From positions 2,436,001-2,500,000 of the forward strand of contig NZ_NQYC01000001.1 in NCBI RefSeq assembly GCF_003600835.1: a stretch of DNA of 64,000 bases, written 5' to 3'. Positions 8,359-18,046 of the stretch are shown in pieces. The stretch is from Bacillus sp. PK3_68. GTDB lineage: Bacteria > Bacillota > Bacilli > Bacillales > Domibacillaceae. A program made the position numbers and the translations under genes. The notes below the pieces were generated by a model. The model worked only from the letters and a program-made list of their open reading frames with translations. It searched no databases and was not told where the DNA came from. Every line of letters starts with the position of its first letter. Positions within the stretch are counted from its first letter, which is position 1.

Positions 8359-9459
8359 TTATTCATTCACTGTCATAGAACGTGGTGCATCTTTTTTTGC
8401 TGCGGAAACTGAATCGGCTTCCTTCGGCTTGATATCGGAAGGATTCAGTCCATGACCAAGCGTCCCATAAGTGTCTCCTCCGACAGGATCTACAAGCTCC
8501 ACTTGATTACTGTACAGCCGCGGTGTTTTATAAAGAGCAGCAAGCGCCTGAATCATCGGCATTTCATGGTATCTTTCCGGCCAGCGTTTTTTAAGCTCCG
8601 CTTTGACGAGCGGATAATATTTTGAACTCATTCCCGGATATAAATGATGTTCTGTATGATATGAAAAATTAAAGTGCAGCACATCTACCCACTTGGGTAC
8701 TGTTACTGTCAAACTGTTAGCAAGTGGATCATTAACAGGGACGAGCGGATTTAAGCGGTGATTCGTTGCAATATAGGCCATGACAATAAAATTGGCAATC
8801 AAGAGTGGAAGCAGAAAAGCAAATGTCCACTTTAACGGCCCGATTAACAGCAACAGCCCGATCCATGTAAGCCAAGGAAACAGCAGCTGCATCCAAACTG
8901 ACAAGCGCTTTTCTCGGTTAAATTCTTTTACAAAGCGCTTAAACATTCTTAAAGAATGCATCGTAAAAGTTATCGCTAAAAAGGCCATCCCTAAAAACCC
9001 TCGCAGTGACAGCGGAAGCCGATAAAAAGGTTTTAATATTTTAGCTTTTGAAAACTGTTCAATCGTTGGCCAGGCATCCGGATCTTTCTCCTCATCCTGC
9101 GTATGGCGATGATGTGTCATATTGTGCCACTTCACCCATAACTTCGGCCCGGTGCTTAGCGGAAAGAAAGCAATCCCTCCTGTTAATTCGCGAAGCCAGG
9201 CTTTTCTTACAACCGTTCCGTGCAGAATCTCATGTCCCAGAAATCCCATAGCTGCAAAAGAAGTACCTAATATCATAGAAATAGCTAAGCTTAGCCATAT
9301 GTTAAAATCGGTTAAACTAATCGTCAAAATCCCCGATACGACAATAACCAGATAGGCTAGTCCTCCCCAAAGACGCCCGGGAACAGGGCTGAATGCTTTT
9401 TTAGGCAGATGCGATGCTACACGAGCAGCATACCAACCGAATGATTGAAGCTCTTTCAA
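8359..9459 (-). CDS. membrane fatty acid desaturase
   Basis: Acyl-lipid desaturase that introduces a double bond into membrane fatty acids using a di-iron centre. All three histidine boxes are visible: HEILH (76-80), HNMTHHRH (112-119) and HTEHH (268-272), set between four hydrophobic spans (about 32-50, 55-72, 150-168, 192-230). The third box begins with His rather than Gln, arguing against a front-end desaturase. Length 366; the last 30 residues are polar and probably disordered. It starts at TTG 9459 with AGAGGG upstream. No DesK/DesR-type two-component pair is adjacent, so cold regulation cannot be read from the locus. Regiospecificity unknown. Confidence 0.88.
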   Translation of the reverse strand: MKELQSFGWYAARVASHLPKKAFSPVPGRLWGGLAYLVIVVSGILTISLTDFNIWLSLAISMILGTSFAAMGFLGHEILHGTVVRKAWLRELTGGIAFFPLSTGPKLWVKWHNMTHHRHTQDEEKDPDAWPTIEQFSKAKILKPFYRLPLSLRGFLGMAFLAITFTMHSLRMFKRFVKEFNREKRLSVWMQLLFPWLTWIGLLLLIGPLKWTFAFLLPLLIANFIVMAYIATNHRLNPLVPVNDPLANSLTVTVPKWVDVLHFNFSYHTEHHLYPGMSSKYYPLVKAELKKRWPERYHEMPMIQALAALYKTPRLYSNQVELVDPVGGDTYGTLGHGLNPSDIKPKEADSVSAAKKDAPRSMTVNE

Positions 9460-9692
9460 TGTGCTATCCCTCTTTTCAAATGTATCTTATCTATAAACTA
9501 TCGACTGACTGACACCTTCTCAACTAGGGCCAATCGTATCACTTTATTTTCACACTTGTCAATAAATTTGTTACTTGGTACTAAAAACAAGTTATATTCC
9601 TTGGTGATAACATTTATAGTAATTATTGTACAGAGCAGAATCTATTGATTTAAAATGAGGATAAACACTTTAGCCGGAAAGGAAGAAAATTT

Positions 9693-11342
9693 ATGAAAAA
9701 ATTCTCTCTTTACCGCATGTTTATTATTATAACAATGGCAGTTAAGTTCTTTTTGCAAGTAACTTTCTTTCACAAAAGATACCGAAAACGCTGGACAAGT
9801 AGAACCAATCAGAAATGGGAAGCGCTGCTGAAGCGCCAGGCAGCCGAATATCGGGAAACGGCTCTGCGTTTAGAAGGGCTATTAATTAAGCTTGGGCAGT
9901 TTTTAAGCACGCGAGCGGATATTATGCCAGCAGCTTTTATCGAAGAGTTAGAAGACTTAATTGATCGGGTACCTAGTGTTCCCTGGTCAGCAGCGAAGGC
10001 TGTAATGGAAAAAGAATGGAATAAATCCTATACTTCCATGCTCCAGCAAATCAATGAGGAGCCTGTCGCTTCCGCTTCTATCGGGCAAGTGTATAAGGCC
10101 CTTCTGCCGAACGGGACTACGGTTGCCGTCAAAGTTCAGCGGCCGGGAATTGACCGGATTATCTCAACTGACTTTAGAGCTGTCCGCATCGTCATGTGGC
10201 TGGCGGAGGTTTTTACCCCCTTCGGCAAGCAAACGGACTTGCCAGCCTTATATCAGGAAATGGAAGCAACGATCAGCCAAGAGCTCGATTTTCTAAAAGA
10301 ATCGCAAAATGGGTTGTACTTTAAAAAACGCTATGAATTATTTGATAAGATAAGTGTTCCTTTTTATTATGAAGAATATTCAACGAAAAAAGTACTTGTG
10401 ATGGAATGGATAGAGGGTGCGCGGATAACCGATTTAAAGTTCCTTGAACAAAATGGGATCGACCGCCGGAACTTAGCCGCCCGGCTTGTAGAAATATTTC
10501 TAGAACAGCTTCTTCAAGAAGGAAAGTTTCATGCTGATCCTCATCCAGGCAATATTTTAGTCAGAAAAGATGGAACGATCATTTTGATTGACTTTGGAAT
10601 GATCGGCGAAATTCAACGGAATGACGCTGCTTACATGCGCCAGCTTGTAGAAGGAGTTATCCTTGAGGATTATGATCAAGTTGTCTCCGCCCTAGAAAGC
10701 TTGCGCTTCCTGCTTCCTGGAGCGGACAAAGAATTATTGAAAAATATTATTCAGACACTCGTAGGTCATTATACAAAACATACGTTTTCGCTAACAGACG
10801 ACTTTTTAATGAAACAGCTGTTAGCTGATATTGAAAAAATAGTAAAGGATCAACCTATCCAAATGCCAAGCGAGTTTGCTTTTTTTGGCCGTGCTGTTTC
10901 TACGTTCGTCGGCATCTTATATATCCTTGACCCTGACGTCGACCTACTGGAGGTCAGCAAGCCGCTTATTTTTAAATGGCTACAGGAAAACCCTGAGCCT
11001 GGTCCTGTTTCTGACCGGACGGCCATCAACTTGCTTATGCAATCTGTTCGCCCTTTGTTGTCCATTCCACGGCAAATTCAGCAAACGCTGGATGAGCCGA
11101 GAAAATATCGGGAATGGAAACAGCGTCATGAGCATAATCGGCTTGAGCATGATTTTTTATTATCTAAAAAACGCGATGCCTTATTTTTTATCCTGCTCAG
11201 TTTCATTCTAACGGCTGTAACCAGCTTTTTTCAGCAGGAGTTATGGCTCTACGGAAGCGGCCTCCTCCTCGTCATTAGCTTTCTCTACTATATAATGAGC
11301 GTACGTGCCCATCGGAAGCTGCTGCGGCGAGGAAAAAAGTGA
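9693..11342 (+). CDS. ABC1/AarF/UbiB family protein kinase-like membrane protein
   Basis: Atypical kinase of the ABC1/UbiB family (549 residues). Family hallmarks are present: the KxGQ motif in KLGQFLSTRAD (66-69), the following ELEDLIDRVP element, the alanine-containing nucleotide loop ASASIGQVY, Lys147 in VAVKVQRPG, the catalytic HADPHPGNIL and the metal-binding IDFGM. Two hydrophobic spans at about 500-540 anchor it in the membrane. In other bacteria such proteins support isoprenoid quinone synthesis, but members in menaquinone-using Bacillaceae have no settled role. ATG 9693 follows a GGAAAGGAAG ribosome site. Monocistronic, ending at a strong terminator. Confidence 0.85.
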   Translation: MKKFSLYRMFIIITMAVKFFLQVTFFHKRYRKRWTSRTNQKWEALLKRQAAEYRETALRLEGLLIKLGQFLSTRADIMPAAFIEELEDLIDRVPSVPWSAAKAVMEKEWNKSYTSMLQQINEEPVASASIGQVYKALLPNGTTVAVKVQRPGIDRIISTDFRAVRIVMWLAEVFTPFGKQTDLPALYQEMEATISQELDFLKESQNGLYFKKRYELFDKISVPFYYEEYSTKKVLVMEWIEGARITDLKFLEQNGIDRRNLAARLVEIFLEQLLQEGKFHADPHPGNILVRKDGTIILIDFGMIGEIQRNDAAYMRQLVEGVILEDYDQVVSALESLRFLLPGADKELLKNIIQTLVGHYTKHTFSLTDDFLMKQLLADIEKIVKDQPIQMPSEFAFFGRAVSTFVGILYILDPDVDLLEVSKPLIFKWLQENPEPGPVSDRTAINLLMQSVRPLLSIPRQIQQTLDEPRKYREWKQRHEHNRLEHDFLLSKKRDALFFILLSFILTAVTSFFQQELWLYGSGLLLVISFLYYIMSVRAHRKLLRRGKK

Positions 11343-11386
11343 CTTATCCTCATTTTACAATATACAGTCACTAGTCATTGTTGAAT

Positions 11387-11421
11387 AAAAAAGTCCAGAA
11401 GAGAGTCTTCTGGACTTTTTC
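11387..11421. terminator. bidirectional rho-independent terminator
   Basis: AGTCCAGAAGA / TCTTCTGGACT stem with flanking A and T runs, between convergent aarF-like and trpB genes. Confidence 0.92.
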
Positions 11422-11425
11422 TTTA

Positions 11426-12586
11426 TTATTTTAGCATTTCAAATACTTGCTCAACGTCCTTGTCGCCTCGACCGGAAATATTTACAATAATAATTTGATC
11501 TTTTTCCATATGTGGAGCGAGTTTAATTGCTTGAGCAACAGCGTGGGCACTTTCCAAAGCAGGAATAATCCCCTCTGTACGCGACAGCTTCTGGAATGCC
11601 TCCAATACTTCCTTGTTCGTCACGGTATAATACTCTGCGCGCCCGGTTTCTTTCATATAGCTATGTTCCGGGCCGACTCCCGGGTAATCTAACCCAGCAG
11701 CAATTGAATAAGTAGGCAGTGGATTTCCCTGCTCATCCATTAGAACAAGACATTTGAAACCATGTAGTTCAGCTGGCTTCCCTTTCGTAAGCGTAGCTGC
11801 CTGCTCTGGCTCAGCACCAATGAGACGGACAGATGGCTCATCAATATAATGGGCAAAAGCGCCAATGGCATTGCTGCCGCCGCCAACACAAGCGATGACA
11901 GCATCCGGCAAACGGCCTTCTTTTTCGAGAATCTGTTTCTTCGACTCTTCGCTAATCACACCGTGGAAATGCTTCACCATGGTTGGGTACGGGTGAGGTC
12001 CTACGGCGGAGCCAAGCAAGTAAAAGGTCGTTTTATAGTTTGCTACATAATCACCTAACGCCGCATCAACGGCATCCTTCAAGCGTCCCTGCCCGCTTTT
12101 CACAGCTACAACTTGGGCTCCAAGAAGCTCCATTCGAAAGACATTCAGTGCCTGGCGCCGGGTATCTTCTGCCCCCATATAGATCACGCATTCCATACCG
12201 AACATAGCACAAACGGTAGCGGTGGCTACCCCGTGCTGTCCAGCACCAGTTTCGGCAATAATCCGCTTGGCTCCCATCTTTTTCGCCAGCAAAATCTGGC
12301 CCATTACATTATTAATTTTGTGAGAGCCTGTATGGTTTAAATCTTCCCGCTTTAAATAAATTTTCGCACCGCCGAGCTGCTCAGTTAACTGGCTGGCATA
12401 GGTTAACGGGTTTTCTCGACCAACGTATTCTTTTAAATAATATTTATATTCATTCATAAATTCAGGTTCATCTTTGTATGCCTCAAACTGCTCAGCTAAA
12501 TATTCTAAAGCTTCCTTTAATTCTGGCGGAACGAAGCTGCCGCCAAACTGTCCAAAATAGCCTTTTTCTGTCTCAACTCTACTCAT
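11426..12586 (-). CDS. trpB: tryptophan synthase beta chain, solitary
   Basis: PLP enzyme joining indole (from TrpA) and L-serine to tryptophan. The 386-residue protein shows the PLP lysine in HTGSHKINN (Lys90), the catalytic Glu in AETGAGQHG, the phosphate-binding GGGSNAIG and the C-terminal NISGRGDKD. It is of the TrpB1 type. The TrpA-facing region reads [19 protein letters not shown], somewhat unlike the usual MVRDFQSVIGEE. No trpA or other trp gene is next to it, and no T-box or TRAP-like leader is visible in the 217 bp upstream. It may be a second copy, for instance scavenging indole. Start ATG 12586 has a GGAGAGGAG site. Confidence 0.93.
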   Translation of the reverse strand: MSRVETEKGYFGQFGGSFVPPELKEALEYLAEQFEAYKDEPEFMNEYKYYLKEYVGRENPLTYASQLTEQLGGAKIYLKREDLNHTGSHKINNVMGQILLAKKMGAKRIIAETGAGQHGVATATVCAMFGMECVIYMGAEDTRRQALNVFRMELLGAQVVAVKSGQGRLKDAVDAALGDYVANYKTTFYLLGSAVGPHPYPTMVKHFHGVISEESKKQILEKEGRLPDAVIACVGGGSNAIGAFAHYIDEPSVRLIGAEPEQAATLTKGKPAELHGFKCLVLMDEQGNPLPTYSIAAGLDYPGVGPEHSYMKETGRAEYYTVTNKEVLEAFQKLSRTEGIIPALESAHAVAQAIKLAPHMEKDQIIIVNISGRGDKDVEQVFEMLK

Positions 12587-12803
12587 CTCTCTCTTCTCCT
12601 CTCCGCAATAAAACTATTCTGAAAATTATCTATTACTATACCAATCCTGCGTTTATCAGTCAATTCACCTTTTCTTTTATTTTCACTATTTTATTAAAAT
12701 GATCCATTTTTTGCCGATATATAAATAGCAAGAAAATTCATTTTCCTCGCTGCCTCTTAGTCTCTTACTCTCAAATTTAGTATATAGGGGATGAAATATA
12801 TAG

Positions 12804-14489
12804 ATGAAACAACAACTGTTTAAATGTCTCGCTGTTCCTGCACTTATTTTATCGCTTGCCTCTCACCCGCTTGCTGCTCAGCCCCAGACAGCTGACCAGA
12901 AAAAAGAAGAAGTCATTGTAGTCTATAAAAATGCGACTGGAAAGAAGAAGGCATTGCTCAACAGTGTAGAAGTCGACCATCAATTCAAGTATGCCCCCGC
13001 TGTATCGGTTACTATGGAGCAAGGAGACATCAATCAACTGAAGAAAGACCGTAATATTGCTTATATTGAAAAAAACGTAGTCTTTAAATTAAAGGGAACA
13101 AAAAAGAAGGTACTCACAAAAAAGCAAGTAGATAATGCTAAAACAAGTGCTTTTATCTCCAGTGAAGAATCCCAATGGAGCTACCAAGCAGTAAAAGCTA
13201 ATGAAGCTGCCCAAAAAGGCATGACTGGAAAAGGTGTGAAAGTAGCCGTTATTGATTCTGGCATCTCCCCTCACCCTGAGTTAACCATTGCCGGTGGAAC
13301 TTCTACCGTTGACTACACATCCTCCTGGGCTGATGACAATGGACACGGCACTCACGTAGCCGGTATCATCGGAGCTCATCGGAATAGAACCGGCATCATC
13401 GGCATAGCACCAGACGCCAATCTCTTTGCCGTCAAAGCAATGGATCAACAAGGAGAAGGGACACTCCAAGATATTCTTGAAGGAATCGACTGGTCGATCG
13501 CTAACGGGATGGATATTATTAATCTAAGTCTTGGAACTGAAGCTGATTCTCGAATGATGCATGACATGATTAATAAAGCCTATGAAAAGGGCATCGTGCT
13601 TGTTGGAGCAGCAGGGAATGACGGGTTAGCAGCTGGGACTGGCAACACTGTTGACTATCCCGCTAAGTATGACAGCGTTATAGCAGTAGCAGCCGTTGAT
13701 CGCTATTTAAAAAGAGGAAGTTTCTCTTCTACTGGGAATGAAGTGGAAGTGTCAGCGCCGGGAGTTGATGTTCTTAGCACATATACAGATGGACGTTATG
13801 CCTACATGAGCGGGACGTCTCAAGCCACTCCTCATATTGCCGGTCTACTTGCTCTCTTGAAACAGCAACATCCCGCTCTTTCAGGAAGTACTCTGCGAAA
13901 TGAATTACTAAAACAAACGACAGACCTTGGTACACCCGGAAGAGATCCTTGGTATGGGTACGGATTAGCTACTTATGGAGAAACAAGTCCGTCTTCTGTT
14001 CAAGAACCTGCTGTAGATAACAGATTGCTATCCGCTTTTGAAGAAGCAGCAAATAAAATCGTCCAGGCCAACACCACTAAAAAGCTATGGGACTATGACT
14101 CTGCTCGTCATGCTATTAGCAAACTTCCAGATCAACAAGAAAAAGCAGAACTGCAGCTTGGGCTGAACAACATTCGCCAACAACTTGGCTTAATAGAGTT
14201 TTCTTCTCTCCTAAATCTTAAGCCAACCCACACATTGACGATTCGCTTCAGCCAAAGCATCGATTCAAAAACTGTTAATTCTTCGAGCGTTTTCGTGCGA
14301 AATGAAGGAGAATTTGTAGATGGCCTTGCTTTATCAACAAGCTCCGACGGAAAAACAGTGACAGTCAAAGCTCCGCCAGCCGGCTATACATCCGGACAAA
14401 CTTATTTTCTCTATATAGATACGACGATTGCGTCACCAACAGGAAAAGCTCTAAAGGCTCCTGTTATCGTTAGATTTACTATTTCCTAA
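12804..14489 (+). CDS. secreted subtilisin-like serine protease with C-terminal Ig-like domain
   Basis: Extracellular S8 family endopeptidase of 561 residues. In order: signal peptide (1 to about 25, ending LAA), inhibitor I9 propeptide (about 35-97), catalytic domain (about 125-385) with Asp151 (VAVIDSG), His181 (NGHGTHVAG), oxyanion Asn272 (AAGND) and Ser339 (SGTSQATPH), then a helical linker and an SbsA-type Ig-like domain (about 465-561). GTSQA replaces the commoner GTSMA around the nucleophile. The Ig-like domain may bind cell wall or substrate. It is monocistronic and ends at an unusually long hairpin. Substrates unknown, presumably general proteins. Confidence 0.92.
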   Translation: MKQQLFKCLAVPALILSLASHPLAAQPQTADQKKEEVIVVYKNATGKKKALLNSVEVDHQFKYAPAVSVTMEQGDINQLKKDRNIAYIEKNVVFKLKGTKKKVLTKKQVDNAKTSAFISSEESQWSYQAVKANEAAQKGMTGKGVKVAVIDSGISPHPELTIAGGTSTVDYTSSWADDNGHGTHVAGIIGAHRNRTGIIGIAPDANLFAVKAMDQQGEGTLQDILEGIDWSIANGMDIINLSLGTEADSRMMHDMINKAYEKGIVLVGAAGNDGLAAGTGNTVDYPAKYDSVIAVAAVDRYLKRGSFSSTGNEVEVSAPGVDVLSTYTDGRYAYMSGTSQATPHIAGLLALLKQQHPALSGSTLRNELLKQTTDLGTPGRDPWYGYGLATYGETSPSSVQEPAVDNRLLSAFEEAANKIVQANTTKKLWDYDSARHAISKLPDQQEKAELQLGLNNIRQQLGLIEFSSLLNLKPTHTLTIRFSQSIDSKTVNSSSVFVRNEGEFVDGLALSTSSDGKTVTVKAPPAGYTSGQTYFLYIDTTIASPTGKALKAPVIVRFTIS

Positions 14490-14492
14490 GAT

Positions 14493-14584
14493 AAAAAAAC
14501 TGTTCTTCGCTAAGATTTCTTTACTTTTCATCATTTTAAGGACGAAAGTTTTAGATGAAAGAGAATCCGAAGGACAGTTTTTTG
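14493..14584 (+). terminator. very long stem-loop terminator after the subtilase gene
   Basis: AAAAACTGTTCTTCG (near 14495-14509) pairs with CGAAGGACAGTTTTT (14568-14582), with an inner TTTTCATC/GATGAAAG stem, enclosing about 60 bases. The right arm ends in a T-run, so it should terminate on the plus strand. Confidence 0.75.
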
Positions 14585-14688
14585 ATTCCTTGTGAAAAAT
14601 TGTCTATATTTTAAGAACAAACAGTTTTGCAAATCGCAAAAAAGGGTATAGGTCATAGGAGTTTATATCTATATAGGAGAAAACCATC

Positions 14689-16251
14689 ATGTCTCTTCGC
14701 AAAAAAATAATCTTATTTTTTACTGCTGCTGTTGTCATAGGCCTATCCGTTTTATATTTTTCTGCTCATTTTTTTATATTAACTCACTTCAAAGCTCTTG
14801 AAGACGCTCAGGCAAAGGAAAACATGCAACGCATTTTGCATGCGCTTACAACCTTTGAGGAGCACCTTGTCTCCCGCTCCTTAGATTATTCGGCATGGGA
14901 TGATACATATCAATATGCCTTGAAACCGAACAAAATGTATGAGAAGAACAACCTATTGAACCAAACCTTTTTTACCAATGAGTTTAATGTGCTTCTTATC
15001 CTAAATAACGAGCAAAAGATTCTATTTAAAAAGGCCATAAGGTTAGAAGAAGAAAGAGAAGCGGTTGTTTCTAAATCTCTTTTAGAAAAATTAGCAACTG
15101 ATCCTCTCCTTTCTCGCATTTCAAAGCAAGATTCTTTTTCAGGTATTATTCGTCTGCAAGAAGGACCGATGCTGCTAGTCTCTCAACCTATTTTAAAAAG
15201 CGACTTAACCGGTCCACGCGCTGGTACAATGATTGTCGGACACTATTTGGATAAGCAGCTGGTTGATGAACTTCGTGATGATACTCTTTTACCGGTGGAA
15301 CTGGCTGACTTAAAACGGACAGTGCTTCCAAAGGAAGTAGAATCAGATGATAGCTCGACTATTATCTGGATGGATACGCAAAAAACAGACGAATATAGTG
15401 CCTATGCTGCCCTTCCGGATTTACATGGTAACCCCGCAGCTATACTGCACATTAAAGCCGACCGGCATCTCTACAATCAAGGCCGGAAAAGCGTTTTCTA
15501 CTTGTTGCTTTTAATTGTAGCAGCTGCTTTGTTATTGCTAAAAGGCGCCCTTTCCTTTATTAACCGCATGGTGTTTCGCCGTCTTAACCGCTTGATGAAA
15601 AATATGATTGCCATTCAACAACACAATGATTTATCTGCCCGTATACGTGTAAGAGGAAAAGATGAAATTTCTTTGCTAGAGCTTGAATTTAACACAATGG
15701 TGGATTCTCTTGAAAATTATCGTCGTCATATTATGAATCTTGCCTATAAGGATAGCTTGACTCATTTACCAAATCGCACGTTTTTCTACAGCGAAGTTTC
15801 CATGCTGCTGGATAATTTAAAGGGCATGAAACGGATGGGCGCCATGTTATTTATCGATCTTGACGGATTTAAGGACGTAAATGACAGCTACGGACACGAC
15901 CAAGGTGACTTACTGCTGCAAAAGACGGCTGTACGAATAAAAGGAGTGATCCGTGAGCAAGATATCGTATCCCGTCTCGGCGGAGATGAATTTATTGTTT
16001 TTCTATTCGATTTAAGAAGTGAAGAGGAAGCAGCTTGTATCGCCAACCGAATTTGCCAGCTCGTTGCTCAGCCTGTTCACTTAAATGAAGGACAAGCAGT
16101 AGTATCGGCCAGTATCGGCATTAGCTTATTTCCACAGGACGGCCAGCATCCCGATGAATTAATAACAAAGGCAGACCAGGCAATGTACGAGGCAAAGCGG
16201 AAAGGTAAAAATCAGCTGCATGTCTTTAAGAAAAAAGCCCACCATTTATAG
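14689..16251 (+). CDS. diguanylate cyclase with CHASE4 sensor, HAMP and GGDEF domains
   Basis: Makes cyclic di-GMP from two GTP in response to an extracellular cue. The 520-residue protein has a first membrane helix (about 8-32), an outside CHASE4-like domain carrying the hallmark DYSAWDDTY (66-74), a second membrane helix (about 267-290), a HAMP linker (about 292-345) and a GGDEF domain from about 350. GGDEF is intact at 431-435 and the inhibitory I-site RxxD is present as REQD (422-425), so product inhibition is expected. The stop codon lies inside a terminator shared with purU. A PAS-GGDEF-EAL protein at 33.8-35.5 kb is a possible antagonist. Confidence 0.9.
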   Translation: MSLRKKIILFFTAAVVIGLSVLYFSAHFFILTHFKALEDAQAKENMQRILHALTTFEEHLVSRSLDYSAWDDTYQYALKPNKMYEKNNLLNQTFFTNEFNVLLILNNEQKILFKKAIRLEEEREAVVSKSLLEKLATDPLLSRISKQDSFSGIIRLQEGPMLLVSQPILKSDLTGPRAGTMIVGHYLDKQLVDELRDDTLLPVELADLKRTVLPKEVESDDSSTIIWMDTQKTDEYSAYAALPDLHGNPAAILHIKADRHLYNQGRKSVFYLLLLIVAAALLLLKGALSFINRMVFRRLNRLMKNMIAIQQHNDLSARIRVRGKDEISLLELEFNTMVDSLENYRRHIMNLAYKDSLTHLPNRTFFYSEVSMLLDNLKGMKRMGAMLFIDLDGFKDVNDSYGHDQGDLLLQKTAVRIKGVIREQDIVSRLGGDEFIVFLFDLRSEEEAACIANRICQLVAQPVHLNEGQAVVSASIGISLFPQDGQHPDELITKADQAMYEAKRKGKNQLHVFKKKAHHL

Positions 16252-16262
16252 GTGGGCTTTTT
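16234..16262. terminator. bidirectional rho-independent terminator
   Basis: AAAGCCCACC / GGTGGGCTTT stem with A and T runs, overlapping the 3' end of the cyclase gene and facing the end of purU. Confidence 0.92.
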
Positions 16263-16263
16263 C

Positions 16264-17166
16264 TTATTGAAAAACAATCGTTTTGTTTTCGTGGACAATT
16301 ACTCGATCTTCCAAGTGCCATTTTACTGCTCTCGCCAGAACACGGCGTTCAATAGAACGGCCAATCTTCTTCAAATCGGCTATATGATCCCGGTGATTGA
16401 CCCGCTCGATATCCTGCTCAATGATGGGACCTTCATCAAGATCATTTGTCACATAATGCGAGGTTGCACCGATTAACTTTACTCCTCTGCCGTAAGCGCG
16501 CTCATAAGGACGGGCGCCGATAAAGGCCGGAAGGAACGAATGATGGATATTAATGATTTGATTCGGAAATTCGCTGACAAAATCCGAAGTTAAAATTTGC
16601 ATGTAGCGTGCAAGAACAATCAAATCAATATTGTTCTCTTTTAACAAAGCGATTTGCTCTTGTTCCACCTGCTTCCGGATGTCTTTGTTAGCCGGGATGT
16701 AGTAGAACGGGATACCTAAAGACTCAACCATGTCTCTGGCCGCCTCATGATTGCTGACAACGAGGGCAATATCCGTTGGCAAGTCTCCACTTTGCCACTC
16801 CCATAATAGCTCAAGCAAACAATGCGGCTCTTTTGAAACAAAGATCGCTGTCCGCTTCCTATCTTTTGTATAAGTGAACCGGTATTCCATAGCGAATGTA
16901 TCTGCCAACCCTTTGAAATCCGCTTCCATAGCTGTTCGCTTCTCTGTTAAACCAGGGCAGTCAAACTCAATGCGAATAAAGAATGTCCCGCCTTCCGGAT
17001 CACTGGAATACTGGCTGGATTCAATAATGTTCGCCTGAAAGTCTGATAAAAACTTAGAGATGGCTGCGACAATGCCTGGCCGATCTGGACATTTAACGAG
17101 CAATCTGCCCCGGTCCTTTCGTCCTTTTTCTTCTATTAAAGGGGTTGATGTTACGTTTGTTTCCAT
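16264..17166 (-). CDS. purU: formyltetrahydrofolate deformylase
   Basis: Hydrolyses 10-formyl-THF to formate and THF, balancing one-carbon pools. The 300-residue protein has an N-terminal ACT regulatory domain (about 20-95) followed by a formyltransferase-fold catalytic domain with the active-site INIHHSFLPAF and the GATSHYVTNDLDEGPII region, which carries the conserved Asp. It is divergent from kynB with 214 bp between. A TATAAT-like -10 (AGTATAATGG on the minus strand) sits near 17207. Both PurU and kynurenine formamidase release formate, which may explain the neighbourhood, but this is only a positional remark. Confidence 0.92.
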   Translation of the reverse strand: METNVTSTPLIEEKGRKDRGRLLVKCPDRPGIVAAISKFLSDFQANIIESSQYSSDPEGGTFFIRIEFDCPGLTEKRTAMEADFKGLADTFAMEYRFTYTKDRKRTAIFVSKEPHCLLELLWEWQSGDLPTDIALVVSNHEAARDMVESLGIPFYYIPANKDIRKQVEQEQIALLKENNIDLIVLARYMQILTSDFVSEFPNQIINIHHSFLPAFIGARPYERAYGRGVKLIGATSHYVTNDLDEGPIIEQDIERVNHRDHIADLKKIGRSIERRVLARAVKWHLEDRVIVHENKTIVFQ

Positions 17167-17252
17167 AAATAAAGCCCTGCCTTCTTCTGATCATTAATTA
17201 TCCATTATACTGTAAAAAAAATAAATGAAAATAGTTTTCTTCCGCTACTGTA

Positions 17253-17282
17253 TTGGCATCTCTCTCCAGTTACATTATAGTC
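17253..17282 (+). promoter_or_regulatory. candidate sigma-A promoter of the kyn operon
   Basis: TTGGCA at 17253-17258 and TATAGT at 17277-17282 with 18 bases between (or TTATAG at 17275 with 16). It lies about 100 bp before kynB. Confidence 0.45.
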
Positions 17283-17380
17283 AAGTTAGGAATACAGCTC
17301 AGGAGGAGATGATAAACCATCCATAACTGAATAGTTTGCTTTTAATAAAAATACAAATACGATGAGGAGGATGAAGCTCA

Positions 17381-18046
17381 ATGACAGCAAAATGGCTAGA
17401 TATCTCTCAGCCGCTTAACAGCCGAATTGCCCACTGGCCTGGCGATGTTCCTTTTTCTTATGATGTCTCTTTCACAAAGGAGCAAACGGGCTCTGTTACT
17501 ATCGGCAAAATAACGACCAGTCTTCACACCGGCACACATGTTGACGCACCATTTCACTTTGACTCCAGTGCTCCGACGATTCTTGACCTTGACTTATCTA
17601 TCTTTATTGGCAAAGCCCGAGTAATTGATGTATCTCACCTAAAAAAAGTTGGAGCAGAACAAATGAAAGCTTTCCCTTTAGAGGGAGCGGAACGGCTGCT
17701 TCTAAAAACCACACCTGTAAGCAGCCTTGAAATATTCCCTGAAAAAGTCCTTTCGCTCGATCCAGATCTTGGTCCCCTTTTAAAAAAATACAACATTCGT
17801 TTGATTGGCGTGGACGTTCCATCTGTTGATGCACTAGATAGTAAGGAGATGGCTGTCCATCATTCTTTCAGCCAGCATAATATTCATATCCTTGAAAATA
17901 TTGTGCTCGATCACATAGCACCTGACGATTATGAATTAATCGCTTTACCTTTGCCCATTGAGGGTGCAGATGGCAGCCCTGTCCGTGCCGTTTTACGCCC
18001 TCTTGCAAATCGAGCAGAGAGGAAGGGGAAATATGACAATCAATAA
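17381..18046 (+). CDS. kynB: kynurenine formamidase
   Basis: Second step of tryptophan breakdown: hydrolyses N-formylkynurenine to kynurenine and formate. Cyclase-family metal hydrolase of 221 residues, with the metal-binding [12 protein letters not shown] motif near residue 50 and the conserved GVDVPSVD further on. ATG 17381 is preceded by GATGAGGAGG. The gene overlaps kynA by 14 bases, so the two are probably translated together. The last 15 residues or so are unusually basic and encode the kynA ribosome site. No kynU (kynureninase) follows. Confidence 0.93.
   Translation: MTAKWLDISQPLNSRIAHWPGDVPFSYDVSFTKEQTGSVTIGKITTSLHTGTHVDAPFHFDSSAPTILDLDLSIFIGKARVIDVSHLKKVGAEQMKAFPLEGAERLLLKTTPVSSLEIFPEKVLSLDPDLGPLLKKYNIRLIGVDVPSVDALDSKEMAVHHSFSQHNIHILENIVLDHIAPDDYELIALPLPIEGADGSPVRAVLRPLANRAERKGKYDNQ

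Noticed and set aside
12587-12803. T-box or tryptophan leader upstream of trpB
   Set aside because: No T-box sequence, specifier-type stem or anti-terminator is visible; only AT-rich sequence.
17311-17327. Leader peptide MINHP before kynB
   Set aside because: The AGGAGG is only about two bases from the ATG and no attenuator-like hairpin or Trp codons follow.
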